Shown here: positions 35,852 to 47,600 of the stretch, piece after piece | Position numbering within the stretch: the first letter of the stretch is position 1 | Layout of the letters: the number at the start of each line of letters is the position of its first letter | From: Gnetum montanum | Taxonomy: Eukaryota; Streptophyta; Gnetopsida; Gnetales; Gnetaceae | DNA length: 64,000 bases | NCBI GenBank assembly: GCA_015680685.1 | Contig: MNCI01014495.1 | Location: 583,279 to 647,278 of the forward strand | Reading direction: 5' to 3' | The notes under the pieces: generated by a model | Database searches by the model: none | What the model saw: the letters and a program-made list of their open reading frames with translations, nothing else | Told to the model about the DNA's origin: nothing | Position numbers and translations under genes: made by a program

Positions 35852-38800
35852 TTATTCCATGTCATCACCCTCTGAGTCATTGTATGTGATACATGGAACT
35901 TTCTTCTTCTCGATCTTTCCATAAATGTTTGCCTTAGATATCTCCAAGGAAAGATTGTGGATCCCTAGGTACACATCTATTGTACTCAGCCATGGCCTTC
36001 CCATTATAATTGGGAAGCCCTCGTTGTCACTATTAACTTCTATCACCAGGAAATCGGCTAGGTATGACCAACCACACACAGTGGTAACGATGTCCTCCAC
36101 CAATCCCAAGGGAATGTTAATGGATTGGTCAGCCAGCTCAAGTTGAATGTTTCTCTTCTTAAGTTGGGGTAGGTTCCAGGCTTGATACATTTCTTGTGAG
36201 ATTAAGTTGACTCTGGAACCTGAGTCAAGAAGAGCCTTATGTGGTTCGTTCCCAGCGACTTGTAGATAGATTAAGGGGCTTCCATGATCAGAGAGTTTTC
36301 TAGGAAGGTGACCTACCTTGATCCAATCGGTAATGGTATGTGTTAAGATAACCGTATGCGTGCAGCTCTGTTGTTGGACGGAAGGGAGCTCCAAAGTCTT
36401 GTTTGACGGAGGAGCATACATAAACTCAACCGCTTGTTGTGAGAGCTTGTCTAGGCTTTTGGTTCTGAAGAAAGGTCTTCTTTTCTTGCGGTTGTCAGAA
36501 CCAATAGTGGGTTGAATGTTTACAGCTCTCACAACGTTACATTGCTGCGGTTGAGTGGGGAGTTCCCCTTGCATTGTTGGAGCAGGAGGTATGGGAACTA
36601 TAGGTGGAAGAGGTGCAGATGGTGTTGGATGATGGTAGGTATGTGGGGTGTCTTCTGGAGGAGAACGAGTCCTTCTAAAGTACTCCCAAACTTGGTAGTG
36701 ACATTGGGGAGTTATGTGACCCATAGAGTCACTTAGAGAAACCAGCTGCTACACATAATAGCCATAAGGATCAGGTTTCTAGTAAGGGTATTGTTGTCTT
36801 GGCAATGGCATCCCCCATGACTGTCAGTATTTCCACTACTGATGCTGCCCGATGGGTTGTGGTGGAGTTCCACTTGGATAGTACGTTAACGGTTGGTGGA
36901 ACTGTCTTGGGTTACCTTGGGGATAAGGTAACCTTTGGGGTGTCTGCCGTTGGTTAAGTCTCGAATTAAGTGCATACACCCCAGACTCCTGTAGATGTGA
37001 GATGATTGGACAACATCCCTTAGGATGGTCATATTGGTAGATCTCACATCCACCATCATTGTCTGTGTCAGAATCCACAACCTCATCGAAGATAGTAATT
37101 TTCCCCTTATCCTTGTTATCTGCAAGGCCTGAATCTCTCCACTTTTTCTTATCAAAGTCACTACCTCATTCCACCTTAGACTCCTCTATAATTTTCAGGA
37201 CAGTTTCAAGTCTAGAGTCTAAGGAATCCCATAATTGATCCACCTTAGCCAATACTTCTGTTGTTAGCTTTTGAATCGACAAGGTTTTTCTATTCACCAA
37301 CTCTTCGAGTGGTGACTCATCCTCCTCATCACAAAATCTCACTCCCTTCTTTCGAAGGGAACGATCATGGTTATATTCTTCCACGCTCTCTCTTTTCCAT
37401 AGCTCCCCTTCTTCTTTGGCTACTTGCTCCAACAAGCGATGAATTTCATGGGCTCTCAGTTCTAATAGTCTCCCTTGGGCATAAGTCCCAAGGGTTCTTC
37501 TAGTCTCATGCCTTAGCCCATCTACGATGTGACAAAGTTGGTCTCATTGTGTGTAACCATGGCCCGGGCAACAATGTAACAATGCATAGTATCAACCCAT
37601 GGCAGCATCCAAGGGTTCATGATTACCCTGCTTCCATCCTTGGATCTTCTTATGTAAATTAGATACTCTGGAGTACATTTGATACTTATAGTTGAAGAGT
37701 TCTAACATCGTACTCCACCTCCTAATGGTTCTTAGTTCTAAGGACCGATACCAATTCTCTGCTTCTTTAATGAGTGTCCTGGTAAACAACTTTAGTTTCT
37801 GCCACTCGTTTTCTATGTTTTGCAAGGTGCAGGCATCGTGGAATGCCTATAAATGATGTTGCAGATTAGCTTTGTATCCCCCTTCAAAGCGTGGGATATT
37901 ATTCATATCTAATCGTTTGATCTGACTATCTCTTTGATGCCTTGTTAGTATTCTCACTGCCTCCATTATATCGAGCATACTTCAGGTGGCAAGTATGGGC
38001 TCATCATGATCATCTCTTTCATGATGTCTATGGTGTCTACGTTATTCCCTACTTTCCCTTTGTTCATGCCCTTATCCTCTCTCTCGACTCTCTCGTCGAG
38101 GTCTCTCATTTTGCCTACCTCTATCCTTACTGTTATGCTCTGGTGGCTACGCCCATATGTGGAAGGAGAGGGTGAGTGATTTGATGAAGCGGAAGAAGAG
38201 GGAGAACCATCACCATGACGATGTTTCCTACCTTCTCTTTGGCTGCTACAGCCCCAATCGTGATGACAATCTAAGTGCCTGTCCTTGTCATATGTTGTTG
38301 TTCCCTCAGTGAACAGTTGGCGTTCATGGGGATCAAAACCAGGGTTGTGTATTGTAGAGCATAGGTTTGGATACCCCACCTCCTCACCATCGTTAGGAGG
38401 GGGAACATCATTTGATAGAGAACCGGTTATAATGGGTTCATCATCTCCGATTTCACTTAGGACGTGTGGGACCCCTTTATCCTTCAACAGTGTATGATGG
38501 CTCTCTTGCCTTGAGTCCCTTAGATGTTGCACTGTTGTGGGATGGTAATCCCTTATGTCATAATCTCCTGCAACGTATTCAGCGTATAATTCTATCATGC
38601 CTATTTCTGCAAGAGCACGAAGAAGCATGTTTGGGACTAATCAATCTGGAGGTAACACTATGTTACCTTGCAAGTCTCTCCATCACAGCTGTTCATCCTG
38701 ATGGAAAATAAAGATAAAATCTAGTATGTACTCATCAGGATGAGTATATACCACTCGGTATCGTTGAGTTGGTAGATTTTGGTTATGTGTTCTAGACTGC

Positions 38801-38856
38801 TAACTGTTTCTAGTATGATCCCTAGGTGGTGAATTACTCTTGTTAGAAGAAGACAT
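35852..38856 (-). pseudogene. gag-protease relic of the 32.7-39.8 kb element
   Basis: The ATG at 38856 gives MSSSNKSNSPP. An acidic, HHD/S-rich N-terminal part follows (38628-37966). After one frameshift the gag core (37825-37592) has WYRSLELRTIRRW and MLELFNYKYQMYSRVS. Then come a charged region (37435-37166), the motif CEIYQYDHPKGCCP (second Cys lost) near 37050, a P/Q-rich linker, and protease (36724-35852) with LIYLQVAGNEPHKALLDSG, VNLISQEMY and GRPWLSTIDV. From 37825 on, one frame runs through to the stop with a few nonsense codons. The DSG is the aspartic-protease catalytic triplet. Pol is absent: the protease ORF ends at 35852 and a non-coding spacer follows. Confidence 0.75.
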
Positions 38857-38976
38857 TGTTATTTTATTCGATGTGCTATTAACCATTATATAATTTTTTT
38901 TAATTAACCCTAACGTTCGTTAAGCTCCCAACGATGTGAGTGATCTCCTATGTTCTACTTAGCACACAAACACGTA

Positions 38977-38996
38977 GTCCTCGGCAACAACGCCTA
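38977..38996 (-). other. Primer binding site, tRNA-Asp type
   Basis: Minus strand TAGGCGTTGTTGCCGAGGAC. It resembles TTGGCGCCGTTGCCGGGGA, with one transversion and a few transitions. Confidence 0.65.
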
Positions 38997-39840
38997 TGAT
39001 AAGTGGCAAGGTACCCCTACACTCAAACATAAGAATACGAGAATAGCACACATGATCCAGTCGAACTCCGTAGACTAAGTGCCTACACGCCTCATGGAAC
39101 ACTTAGGGTTAATCATTCATTGTCTTCCCAGACTTACTTGTAGTTGTCACGGTGTATGGTTAGGTAAGTCTGAGGTATATTATTTTTATATCTTTTTATG
39201 TTTTATCTCCTACGCTAACAAGGTGAAGGGTGAAGAGACTAATTAACTAACTTTAACTAACTAACTAAGTCTAAATTAACCTAGCATTAGCATCCGTTCC
39301 CACTTACTGTTCACACCCTGAACCGATGCAACCTTGGTTACCAAACGCTAATCGTTGCTAGGATCACCAAGCGTAACGCACGTGCTCAAAGTGGTCGTAC
39401 TGAGGCACTTAACTAGGAGAGAAGGGTTGAGAGAGAATTAATAAACTAATAAAGCAATTAAATAACGAATAATAAATAACAGTAAATAAAATCCTAATTA
39501 GCCTATTTCATGCACTGCAAGGTTTATCCAAGAAGTTCGTCTTTATTGTCGTACACAAACTTGTGTTTAGGTACAATGTCTGCTTGAATAAAGATTTGTT
39601 CACTTTGGAGTTCCTACTGCGGGCACATGGAAATTAATCTATCTTTGGAGGGAAAAAACTGCCAAAGTTTCACTACGGTCTAGGCCTAGATGAGAAACAA
39701 GGGAGAGCTGCCTCTTATTTATAGACTTGGCGGCGTACCGCAATATCATGTATGCAATATCGCGGGGGACGATGTGATATCGTGCACGCGATATCGCGAG
39801 GGATGCGATATCGTGGTGGCCGCGATATCACGTCCCATCA
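38997..39840 (-). repeat. 5' LTR of the 32.7-39.8 kb element
   Basis: 844 bp, TGATAAGT to CCCATCA. It is 31 bp longer than its partner because of an additional palindromic unit among 39738-39830. TATA box (minus) at 39724-39715. Confidence 0.9.
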
Positions 39841-39845
39841 CTTGT

Positions 39846-41030
39846 TCTTATTTATACAACAACTAATGGTAATTCTTAACTTACTCATTATATATGTAAC
39901 TTAACATTGCCCACTCATGACTTGGAGCTTTCAAATCAAAAGTTTTACCACTAGGCTAACACTTCATTGCTTGCTAATTATATTTTGCCTAGAGGGGGTG
40001 GGGGAATTGGAACTTGAAAGAATGACTATAAGTACACCCCAAGACATATAGCCAACATGATACTTTAGAAGAATTAGAGAAAAATATCATCATGCCTTAA
40101 CTGTGATTTAAACTTGCAACCTCTTACCTAACAAGATAATAAGGTGTTAACTTAGTAGTAAGAGTCTTGGCTTGGAAAAATCCAAGTCACATATTTAATT
40201 CTAGTGGGCTAATTTAAGTTATGTACTAAAAAATTCCATAAAAGGACTCCTTGTTCGATAGATCCAAAGAGTCTTAGTGAATGTAAATAAAAATTCAATT
40301 AGAGTTGCATGTTTCCAAATATAGTATAGCTTAATTTATATATTTTTTACAAGGTAAATCAATATTTATATGTTTTTCAGAGTGCTTCTAATCAATGTAG
40401 ATAGCTAAGAAATTTCATAGATTTTAAAATTTATTTCATAGTTTTAGTAAAAGAATAAATCTTGGAAAAATTATATAGATATAACAAGATTTACGTATTA
40501 ACAATGAGGTGTTGCTAATGATTTGGAAGTTCCAAGTTATGAGTTTGGTTGTAGTGGGCAATGCTATGTTATAAACTTAATTTGACTATATATCTTGGGA
40601 GTAAATATTATTAGAAAAAAAATTCTTATTCGCTAAGTGTTAATTGGTACTATTATTTTGTCAACAAAGAAAAGGCCTGATGAGATATTATCCTCATAGT
40701 AACTTTTAGAAAACTCCAAGTTATAAGTTCAATTTCAATTAGCAACAAAGTTATAAAGTTCTAATTCATTTAGCTTTTAAATCTGTTAAATTAACTTTTT
40801 AAGTTTGAACTTCGTTTGAAAAGTCCCTGAATTAAATGTGCTAGACCAGCCCAGTCCATTTGTTAAAACAAGTGAGAAATTTTGACTCCAACAGCTCCGA
40901 CAAATATCATAATTCAGAAAAGAATATTAAACAACCTTTTTATCTTATTAAAGATATTGTTTTTTACCCTCTTAATAGAGATTTGAATTCCTAACCCAAA
41001 GAAACAAAGAATTTTTTTTTTAAAGAAATG
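39846..41030. repeat. Intergenic spacer with degenerate SINE-like repeats
   Basis: Four similar short blocks resemble tRNA-derived SINE heads. They are at about 40143-40210 (TTAACTTAGTAGTAAGAGTC, then CTTGGAAAAATCCAAGTC), 40505-40575, 40675-40745, and an inverted one at 39975-39895 (minus: GTTAGCCTAGTGGTAAAAC). The A-box-like TTAGTGGTAAGAG and the 'CCAAG...T..TGGGC' tail are shared. The B box is eroded. The rest is AT-rich without a gene. Confidence 0.4.
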
Positions 41031-41040
41031 CACCTCCAAT

Positions 41041-41473
41041 CCATCTGCCGATCTGGTGGAATTTGTACAATGTTTGAAAAGGCTCCTGCTGCACGCGTAA
41101 TTGAAAGGAAACTTGACTTTGCAAACGCTTATGTGAATTTACAAAGATAACGGTGGAAATAATGACTCGAGATTTTTCCAATGATCAGATATCCGGTCAA
41201 TTTCAGCGTTTGAGCGTCAGAGACGCTGTGTTGAACTCGATCATAGTTTAACGTCAGTCCTTCTGCCGAACTAGTGGAATTTGTACAATTTTCGAAAAGG
41301 CTTCTGCTGCATGCGTAATTGAAAGGAAACTTGACTTTGCAAACGCTCATGCGAAATTTACAAAGATACGGTGGAATTAATGACCCGAGATTCCAATGAT
41401 CAGATATCCTGTCTATTTCAGCGTTTGAGTATGAGAGACGCTGTGTTGAACTCGATAATAGTATAACGTCAGT
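41041..41473. repeat. Tandem duplication, 2 x ~217 bp
   Basis: Copy 1 is 41041-41258 and copy 2 is 41259-41473. Both start CC(A/T)TCTGCCGA and end AACGTCAGT, and they align throughout with scattered differences and small gaps. Blocks such as GAAAGGAAACTTGACTTTGC and AGACGCTGTGTTGAACTCGA are exact. No coding frame is shared. Confidence 0.85.
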
Positions 41474-43900
41474 CACAGGAACAAGCAATACAAAGAATCT
41501 ACAGAGTTTTTGCTAGCGTAAATATGTGCTTATGCACATAGCATGTGAGCATGCATTCACTGTTGAAAAAATTAAGGGAAAAATTCTAATGATTCTGCAC
41601 AAGCAAAATTTCAAAATCCAAAATATTTTAACTTAGAATATAGAAACTTCAACTTGTAATCCGTATGTTATTATTTCAAATGCCTACCAGTATTCTGGGT
41701 GACCAAATTTATTTTTATATTATTTAAACATCTGTGACACATAAGTATATGATAGATGCTGGTTATCAAATATGTATACGCTATCAACATAGCATTAAAG
41801 ACACATGGAAGAAGTTTTTATTCTCTTCCACCATTTAGTTTTCAGAAAAATATGTTTCTTTCCTTTTAATAAAAAAAGACGTAGGATGCTATTTAGTTTA
41901 CTTTTAACCAAATATACTGGACGATTGTCGATGAGCAGAATCTGTTTGCGTTCTGAATTCTAGGATGAAATATACGACCATGGATTGAATTTTATGCAGA
42001 AAGACTTGAAATGCAGAGGGAAAAAGAAGACTTTGGAATAAAATGTTTATGATGTGGCAAGCCAAGACCGAGAAGCTAAGTTTTCAACATTTGGCGCAGG
42101 CTCCCAATAAAACCATACGTATTCTGACCCTATAAACGCTTGGCTGTCTTCACTCGCAATTAATATGATTCAACGCTGAAACGCATGGAGTTTCTGCTTT
42201 GTAATATCATTCAACGCTGAAACGCATGGAGTTTCTACTTTGGCTTCCAATCAAAATGATGTCTGCGTTGCTGGCGTTGCGCTTGTGGGATAAGAAGCAT
42301 TTAATGAGCTGTTGTCGTTCAGTAGTTGTTAGAGTTGGATGGAGTTCGAATTGTATCCTTACATTCCCAAAAATAATGGCAGCAGAGAGTCCTAGCACGA
42401 AATGCAATGTTCCATCTTTGTCAAGGTGTCCGACTCTCAGAGGGTGCAGCCTTTGACTCTAATCCCAAAATATCTCACCTAAAGAGCAAGAACCCACATG
42501 TTCCAGAGCTTTCTTCTGCAACCAGCGTTGCCTACATGTTGTTTGTTTATATGTGTCAGCATTGATTTTAACGTTTTTTACTGTTGTTTTTAGTCTTCAC
42601 CGGTTCTTGATTTAACCATCTAGAAATCGTGCTGGCTGATCTGGAGAATGTGAAAGGCCCTTCAGTGCTGGATAACTGCTACACACACGAGCACAGCTGC
42701 ATCGCTGTACCGTCACTATCGTGGTGTAAAAGATAGTTTTTGTGGGGTAGAATGCACTCGCAGTTACTGCCCTTTTTGACGAGACTAAGAGAGTGAATTA
42801 ATATTCCTCGAAGGATTCTGTGATAAGATGAATAGGATAAGGCTGTTACTTGCGAGCACACGAATTATGATAACCATTTCCATGTAAATGACGTTACTAT
42901 GAAAGACTGCGATAAATGTTTATTAACGGTTATTTTATAGTTCAAGATGCATTTAGACATATAATTACAATTCTATATAAATCAGTTTGATTTCCCATTA
43001 CATTAAAGATTTAAATTCAGCATGAACTCAAGAAGAAATAAATAACTTTAAATATTCAACATTTTTTTCGCTTCATCCCAACAAGAAGTTAATTCCTTTT
43101 GCATTTGTTTTGTGGGTGTAGAGTTTTAGCCAATCCCTATGATGGTCGTTGTATTGTATACGTTAAATTTAATTTGTCTTGGATGAAGCTCATTAACTTT
43201 TTCCTTTCTTTGAAAAAACATATTGACAATCAATAATAGTTTCAAAGAAAAATCACTCGGACATTCATATAATTAAGCTATGAAAATGAAAGATCAGCAA
43301 GAATTGAGAGTAAGGTTGCCTTCTAAACTAGTAGCAGTGAAGATACTTTCCAGTTCTGAGGGTAACACCGAGTCTACATTGTTAAACAAGTTGGTAAATC
43401 TCTGCTGCATTTCAACATTATAACACAGTGAACTGGATTTAGAACCGGATGTTTGCACACCTTACTGTTAAATGACATGTTACAAGATTTCATATTTGTT
43501 AATTCCCTTTGATGACGGAATTGTGCTTACCTCGAAAGCATTTCAATTTTTCAAAGCATCCTAAGAAACTATGTTTTCAAAACAGGGAAGAAAAAGGTGG
43601 CAATTGGAATTTTGCAAATAGGATGAATATTAGAGAAGATAAGCCATATGTATTACTAGAATGTTGTGTAAGAGATTTCTTGAGAAGAAAATGAGAAATT
43701 TCAAAATATAATCCAGTGTTTAAATAGTCCAGAAATATATCCAATCGGTCTGTTTCATGAACCATTATAATTATATTTAAAAGTCTAAAAAATGATACTT
43801 AAAAACATCATTATAGTTATATTTAAAAGTCTCAAAATGATACTTAGAAATAAAGTTTGTTATAAAAGTCGTGCAGACTCAACTCAACTCGAGGGTTCAG
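41474..43900. other. Intergenic spacer downstream of the LBD gene
   Basis: No gene recognised. It contains a 41-bp direct duplication at 42169-42250 (TTCAACGCTGAAACGCATGG twice). The remainder is moderately AT-rich and looks single-copy. Confidence 0.35.
42169..42250. repeat. 41-bp direct duplication
   Basis: TTCAACGCTGAAACGCATGG plus AGTTTCTRCTTTG occurs at 42169 and again at 42210, with only a point difference in the first 33 bases. Confidence 0.8.
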
Positions 43901-45036
43901 CAAAATTTCTGACCCCGCAACTACTCGTTAATTCGGTGATTCATCGCCGACTTAGAAAACTATGATATAAACTAAACAAGTTATTGGTTTTAGTTACATG
44001 TTGGGGTTACACGGATTGTACTCGAGATTTATTTGATAGGTACGTGTTTTTTGGCAAGTTCTTTGGTCTGACACAATCGTTTTGCCACGACTGTTCATTT
44101 GTGTCACGAAAGCTTCTGGTCAAGTTCATTTGCGTGCGTAACGTTTCCTTTGGGTCCACGGAGATGCAGTAAAATATCAGTTTCAGTTTCATTGTCAAGG
44201 CGGAACGCGGTTCGGAAATTGCCAAGAAATGGCACACAGCGTGTTCGCTTTCGTCAAATGGCAGTCGTACTCGATTACCCTTGTATAAAATGACTGATAA
44301 AAAAACGCGGGCAAGGGATTTTGGTTTGTGTACCGCATAAAAGAAAAAACAAAAAAACTTGCAAGTTGTCATTGCCATTGATGTCTGCAATGATCTGCTC
44401 AGCCTGGTCTAACGTACAGGACTGGAATATCCGGCAGAAGTGGCGGGTTGGTACGCGGTTAAAGGGAGACAAAATGCGCACAGATTTGACTTTTTCTTAA
44501 TTCTTATTAAAAATGAGATTGTAAACTGCGTGCGTTGTTCGTGGCATTGCGTTCGCAGAAGACACATTGCTACCGAACCCCCGATCCCCTCGTGGCGCAA
44601 CAAGCATCCGTATAAAAGAAGTGGCAAGGCCGTTCCAGACAAGGGGGGCAGGGTCACGCACCGTTATTTCTAAGTAATCATAGATAGATGCTGCATCGCT
44701 ATTGACAAATAATACATGCTGCACGGTTATTCCTTAATGATATTTAATAAGGAAAGGTGGTAGTTGGTTAGATGGACTGGACTGGACTGTGGATGTACGT
44801 ACAAACTCAACTGCACTGCACTTTACTGTTCTGCTCCGCTCGGCTGAATGGTAGTGTAGTGCGCAACCGCGGATTTGCTTCTTCTGTTCGTTCGTTCATT
44901 GGAAGGAACTTTGAACTTTGGTGATTATGATGATGATGATGCGGAGGAAGGCGAGGCGGAGAACAAGAGTGAATATGGAGTAGCGTCTGTGGTGCGGCGT
45001 CTGTCTGCCCGAATAGAATTGAAGCTGCGTTCCAGT
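43901..45036. other. GC-richer 3' flank of the LBD gene
   Basis: Base composition is clearly higher in G+C than the surrounding repeats and no repeat is recognised. It probably contains the LBD 3' UTR and downstream sequence. No second gene could be supported on either strand. Confidence 0.35.
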
Positions 45037-46688
45037 TCAGGGGAGGTAAAACAGCGGGGCGTCCACGTCATGGTGCCACAGCAGCATAGGCTCATCCATT
45101 TCTACCATGGCTGTGTCTGCAACATTGGCTTCTGTTTCCTGCCACATGGCCTCGCAGAACGACTCTGCGTCGTTGTAGGAGAAGGAGTCGTCGAAGGAGA
45201 GGGAGTCCAGTGAGACGCAGCTCTCATTACTCGCCATTGTTGTTGTTGCTGCTGCTGCTGGTTTTGCCAGCTCCGCCACTTGCAAGCGAGCGCGTTGCTC
45301 CGCCAACTGGTTCTTGAGCTCTCTCACTTGCATCTCCAGCCTCTCGATTATGGCCGTGCATCCCCCCCGAGGATCGTGCAGCCTCTGCTGCGCTTCGAAT
45401 ATCAAGCTCCCCGCTGCAGACCCTCGCTGCTCCTCCGGCAAGCGCTGTACAAAGGCTCAGAGCGTCAGCCAGGCTTCTCTATTCGCAGTTTGCAAATCAC
45501 TGCTGAATTAGGAAAAATCAAAAATGCATGCGCCATTAAAGCAAAGCAAAAAGTTTGGGCCGTTTTGGCCTGTCTTTGGGACGGTTTTTCGAATAAATGC
45601 ATGTGGAGGCATTAGCCTAATCCTTAAACTTGGAGAAGCTATGAAGTCCACTAAATAATCGAATTGGAAGGATTGCATAGCTCGGAACGATCGCTGAAAA
45701 TAAAATTTTGGAGTTTCTATCACTTCAGAGAGCTATGCTTGTATTTAACTGGAAATGTGCGTGTGCGCAATTATGTGTTTAAGAGAAACGGCGTTGTTGA
45801 CGCTGACATGGAAGAAACCATCATAATCATCGCGGTGCCTTCAGCCTCGGGGTGCATTTATCCCAAATGGCATTGCTGTGTTGTCTCAGCATAGCCTTAA
45901 AATCGAACTTATCCCTTTCACAACTACAACTGATATGCTCTACTCACCCTGACAGTCGAGAAATGTTAACGTAAATATCGTTGAACGTACACTGCACAAG
46001 TTAAAGAAACATCTAAACGCTCGTTTCCACAACAATTTACTCTAAAGAGAACTACTGCCTACATCTAAAAATTAACTCGAAGGAGAATCACAACAAAATG
46101 ATTTCATTCCGTTGACTTCTTCACTCGAAAGGAGCATAGCGTTTAGAATATGATGGCTTCTGATAACAAAATCGTGACATCATTAATATCTTTCGGAAGA
46201 CATGAAATAAGCCGGACTACTCCTTACCTTTAAGCTAACTAGAAGAGGTTTCGAGCCAAATAAACGAAGAAGCGTTCCTTAACTTCTCAGAGAAGTTGCT
46301 CAACAGAAGGTAAACACAATAAAACTTCTCAGAGAAGTTGCTCAACAGAAGGTAAACACAATAAAATCTCTCAACGAAGAAAGGAAATTGTGTAAAAGAA
46401 TCGAAAACGGAAACCTCTGCAAAAACAATACGGAAATTTAAAAAACGAAGTCGCTCAAAAACCGACACGCACAGACTTGATTAATTAATTCAACGGAGTG
46501 AATCAATCTTCGGTACGTACCTCGAGCATCTTCATAACGTTGCCGGTTCCGAAGACATCATGAACGGCGGCGAAGCTGGAGGATTTGCTCTGCGGAAAGT
46601 ACGGTGCAAGGATACACGATTCGGTGCACTTCTTGCGCTGCTTTTTGCAGGCCGCGCAAGGCGATCCGTTGTCCAGCCGAGGATTCAT
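45037..46688 (-). CDS. LBD (LOB-domain) transcription factor, class I, two exons
   Basis: Plant-specific nuclear DNA-binding factor; LBD proteins control organ boundaries and lateral organ formation. Exon 1 is 46688-46521 (56 codons), exon 2 is 45444-45037, together 191 aa. The phase-0 join reads ...VMKMLE|RLPEEQRGSA. Residues 11-25 are the zinc-binding block CAACKKQRKKCTESC (C-x2-C-x6-C-x3-C). The GAS block is FAAVHDVFGTGN, followed by SLIFEAQQRLHDPRGGC. The coiled coil L-x6-L-x3-L-x6-L (LEMQVRELKNQLAEQRARL) marks class I. The tail is acidic and S/D-rich after a short A/T repeat. Odd points: FGTGN and DPRGGC replace the usual FGASN and DPVYGC. The frame is intact, so it may be functional; the subgroup cannot be assigned. 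Confidence 0.93.
45445..46520 (-). other. LBD intron (1076 bp)
   Basis: Donor CTCGAG|GTACGTACC at 46520 and acceptor TTTGTACAG at 45445 give a clean phase-0 join. The position, after the GAS-block N-terminal half, is the usual LBD intron site. It carries an exact 42-bp tandem duplication (46281-46322 and 46323-46364). Confidence 0.85.
46281..46364. repeat. Exact 2 x 42-bp tandem duplication in the LBD intron
   Basis: The unit begins AACTTCTCAGAGAAGTTGCT and ends ACACAATAA. I see no mismatch between the two copies. The unit contains a TTCTCAGAGAA palindrome. Confidence 0.85.
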
Positions 46689-47600
46689 CGAATCACGCGA
46701 AACGGAATCGGAAGATCGACGCTGCGTCCTCGATGCAAGCAGGGCCGCCGCAAAGGGAAAACAAGAACAATTACGCTTTCAGAGGCAAAATTGCACGCCA
46801 CACGCCACACAGTCCGAAACGAGAAAGCATGATTCTTTATAATTAGCGTCGTCGTCCAGGTCCTGGCCTAGTTGCAAGGCCGTGGTCGGCGCAGGAACGT
46901 AGAGTAAGGGCGCTTTCGAAAGTCTGGTCAAGTCTACTTGGGAAAAACAGGAAAGAAATAGAACAATGAAGTCCTCAGGGCCCGCACGCCCGCTAAAAAT
47001 TGTCTGGCGCCTGGAAGCGACCATGCTTTCACACACGCGTGCACTAGAAACCCTGGTTTTTGCGCGATCATTTGCACATGAGCTCTCGATCGTCGCGGCT
47101 CGGCGAAGGTCAAACACAACATTACACATTTCCGAGGTTTTTCCACTCTCATTTTCGACCAAAGCGGGGTTTGAAGAACATTTTTTTAGTCTGGCCTGTC
47201 CCTGCTTCTGCGAAATCTCGCGGAAATTGGCGTGCCAGGCCACGCTACTGTGAAAAACTCGGAACGTCTGCGGAATATAAAAAAGGACATGTGCTCCCTG
47301 GTCAAATGCCCTCGGATCTGACTGCAAATCTGCTGCCTCTATTCTCACTGACACGTCATGTCGCATTTTGAATTACTCCAGACCGGAGCCTTAAAAATAA
47401 ATTACGTCATTTATACAGACCGGGGACACCCAGGCAACCTGAACATGATCATGGAAATTTTCGTGACCTTAAATTTTTGTTTCCCAGGCGACGGAAGACC
47501 AGAAGACTAAATTTCCACCACACAGGAATGACGCTTTTTGAATTATGTTAGAACGTTGTGGTAACTGACCATAAATAAATGACCCTTTATTTTAACCTTT
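46689..47600 (-). promoter_or_regulatory. LBD 5' flank / promoter region
   Basis: GC-richer sequence upstream of the LBD ATG. A minus-strand TATA-like TATAAAG lies at 46841-46835, ~147 bp before the ATG, which would allow a leader of about 115 nt. A second candidate, TGTATAAATGACG, is near 47416-47404. A 195-codon minus-strand open frame (47366-46779) has no recognisable domain and is probably chance. Confidence 0.35.

Larger units (their letters stand above)
32722..39840 (-). mobile_element. Complete pol-less Ty3 element with gag-protease
   Basis: 7119 bp on the minus strand with perfect target duplications CTTGT (32717-32721 and 39841-39845). LTRs are at 32722-33534 and 38997-39840, the primer site at 38977-38996 and the polypurine tract at 33535-33550. 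It encodes gag and a protease with an intact DSG, then a short ORF (33899-33717). No RT, RNase H or integrase is present. The LTRs are similar but not identical (about a dozen differences by eye over the first ~245 bp, mostly transitions). It is the best preserved copy here. Confidence 0.9.

Noticed and set aside
42340-42365. Possible tRNA B box (GTTCGAATTG)
   Set aside because: No A box, acceptor stem or anticodon arm could be built around it.
44007-44390. 127-codon minus-strand frame downstream of the LBD gene
   Set aside because: No domain, no splice or start context that supports a gene, and similar-sized overlapping frames on the plus strand.
46779-47366. 195-codon minus-strand open frame just upstream of the LBD gene
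   Set aside because: No recognisable domain, overlapping open frames on the other strand in the same GC-rich DNA, and a TATA-like site (46841) inside it that fits the LBD promoter better.
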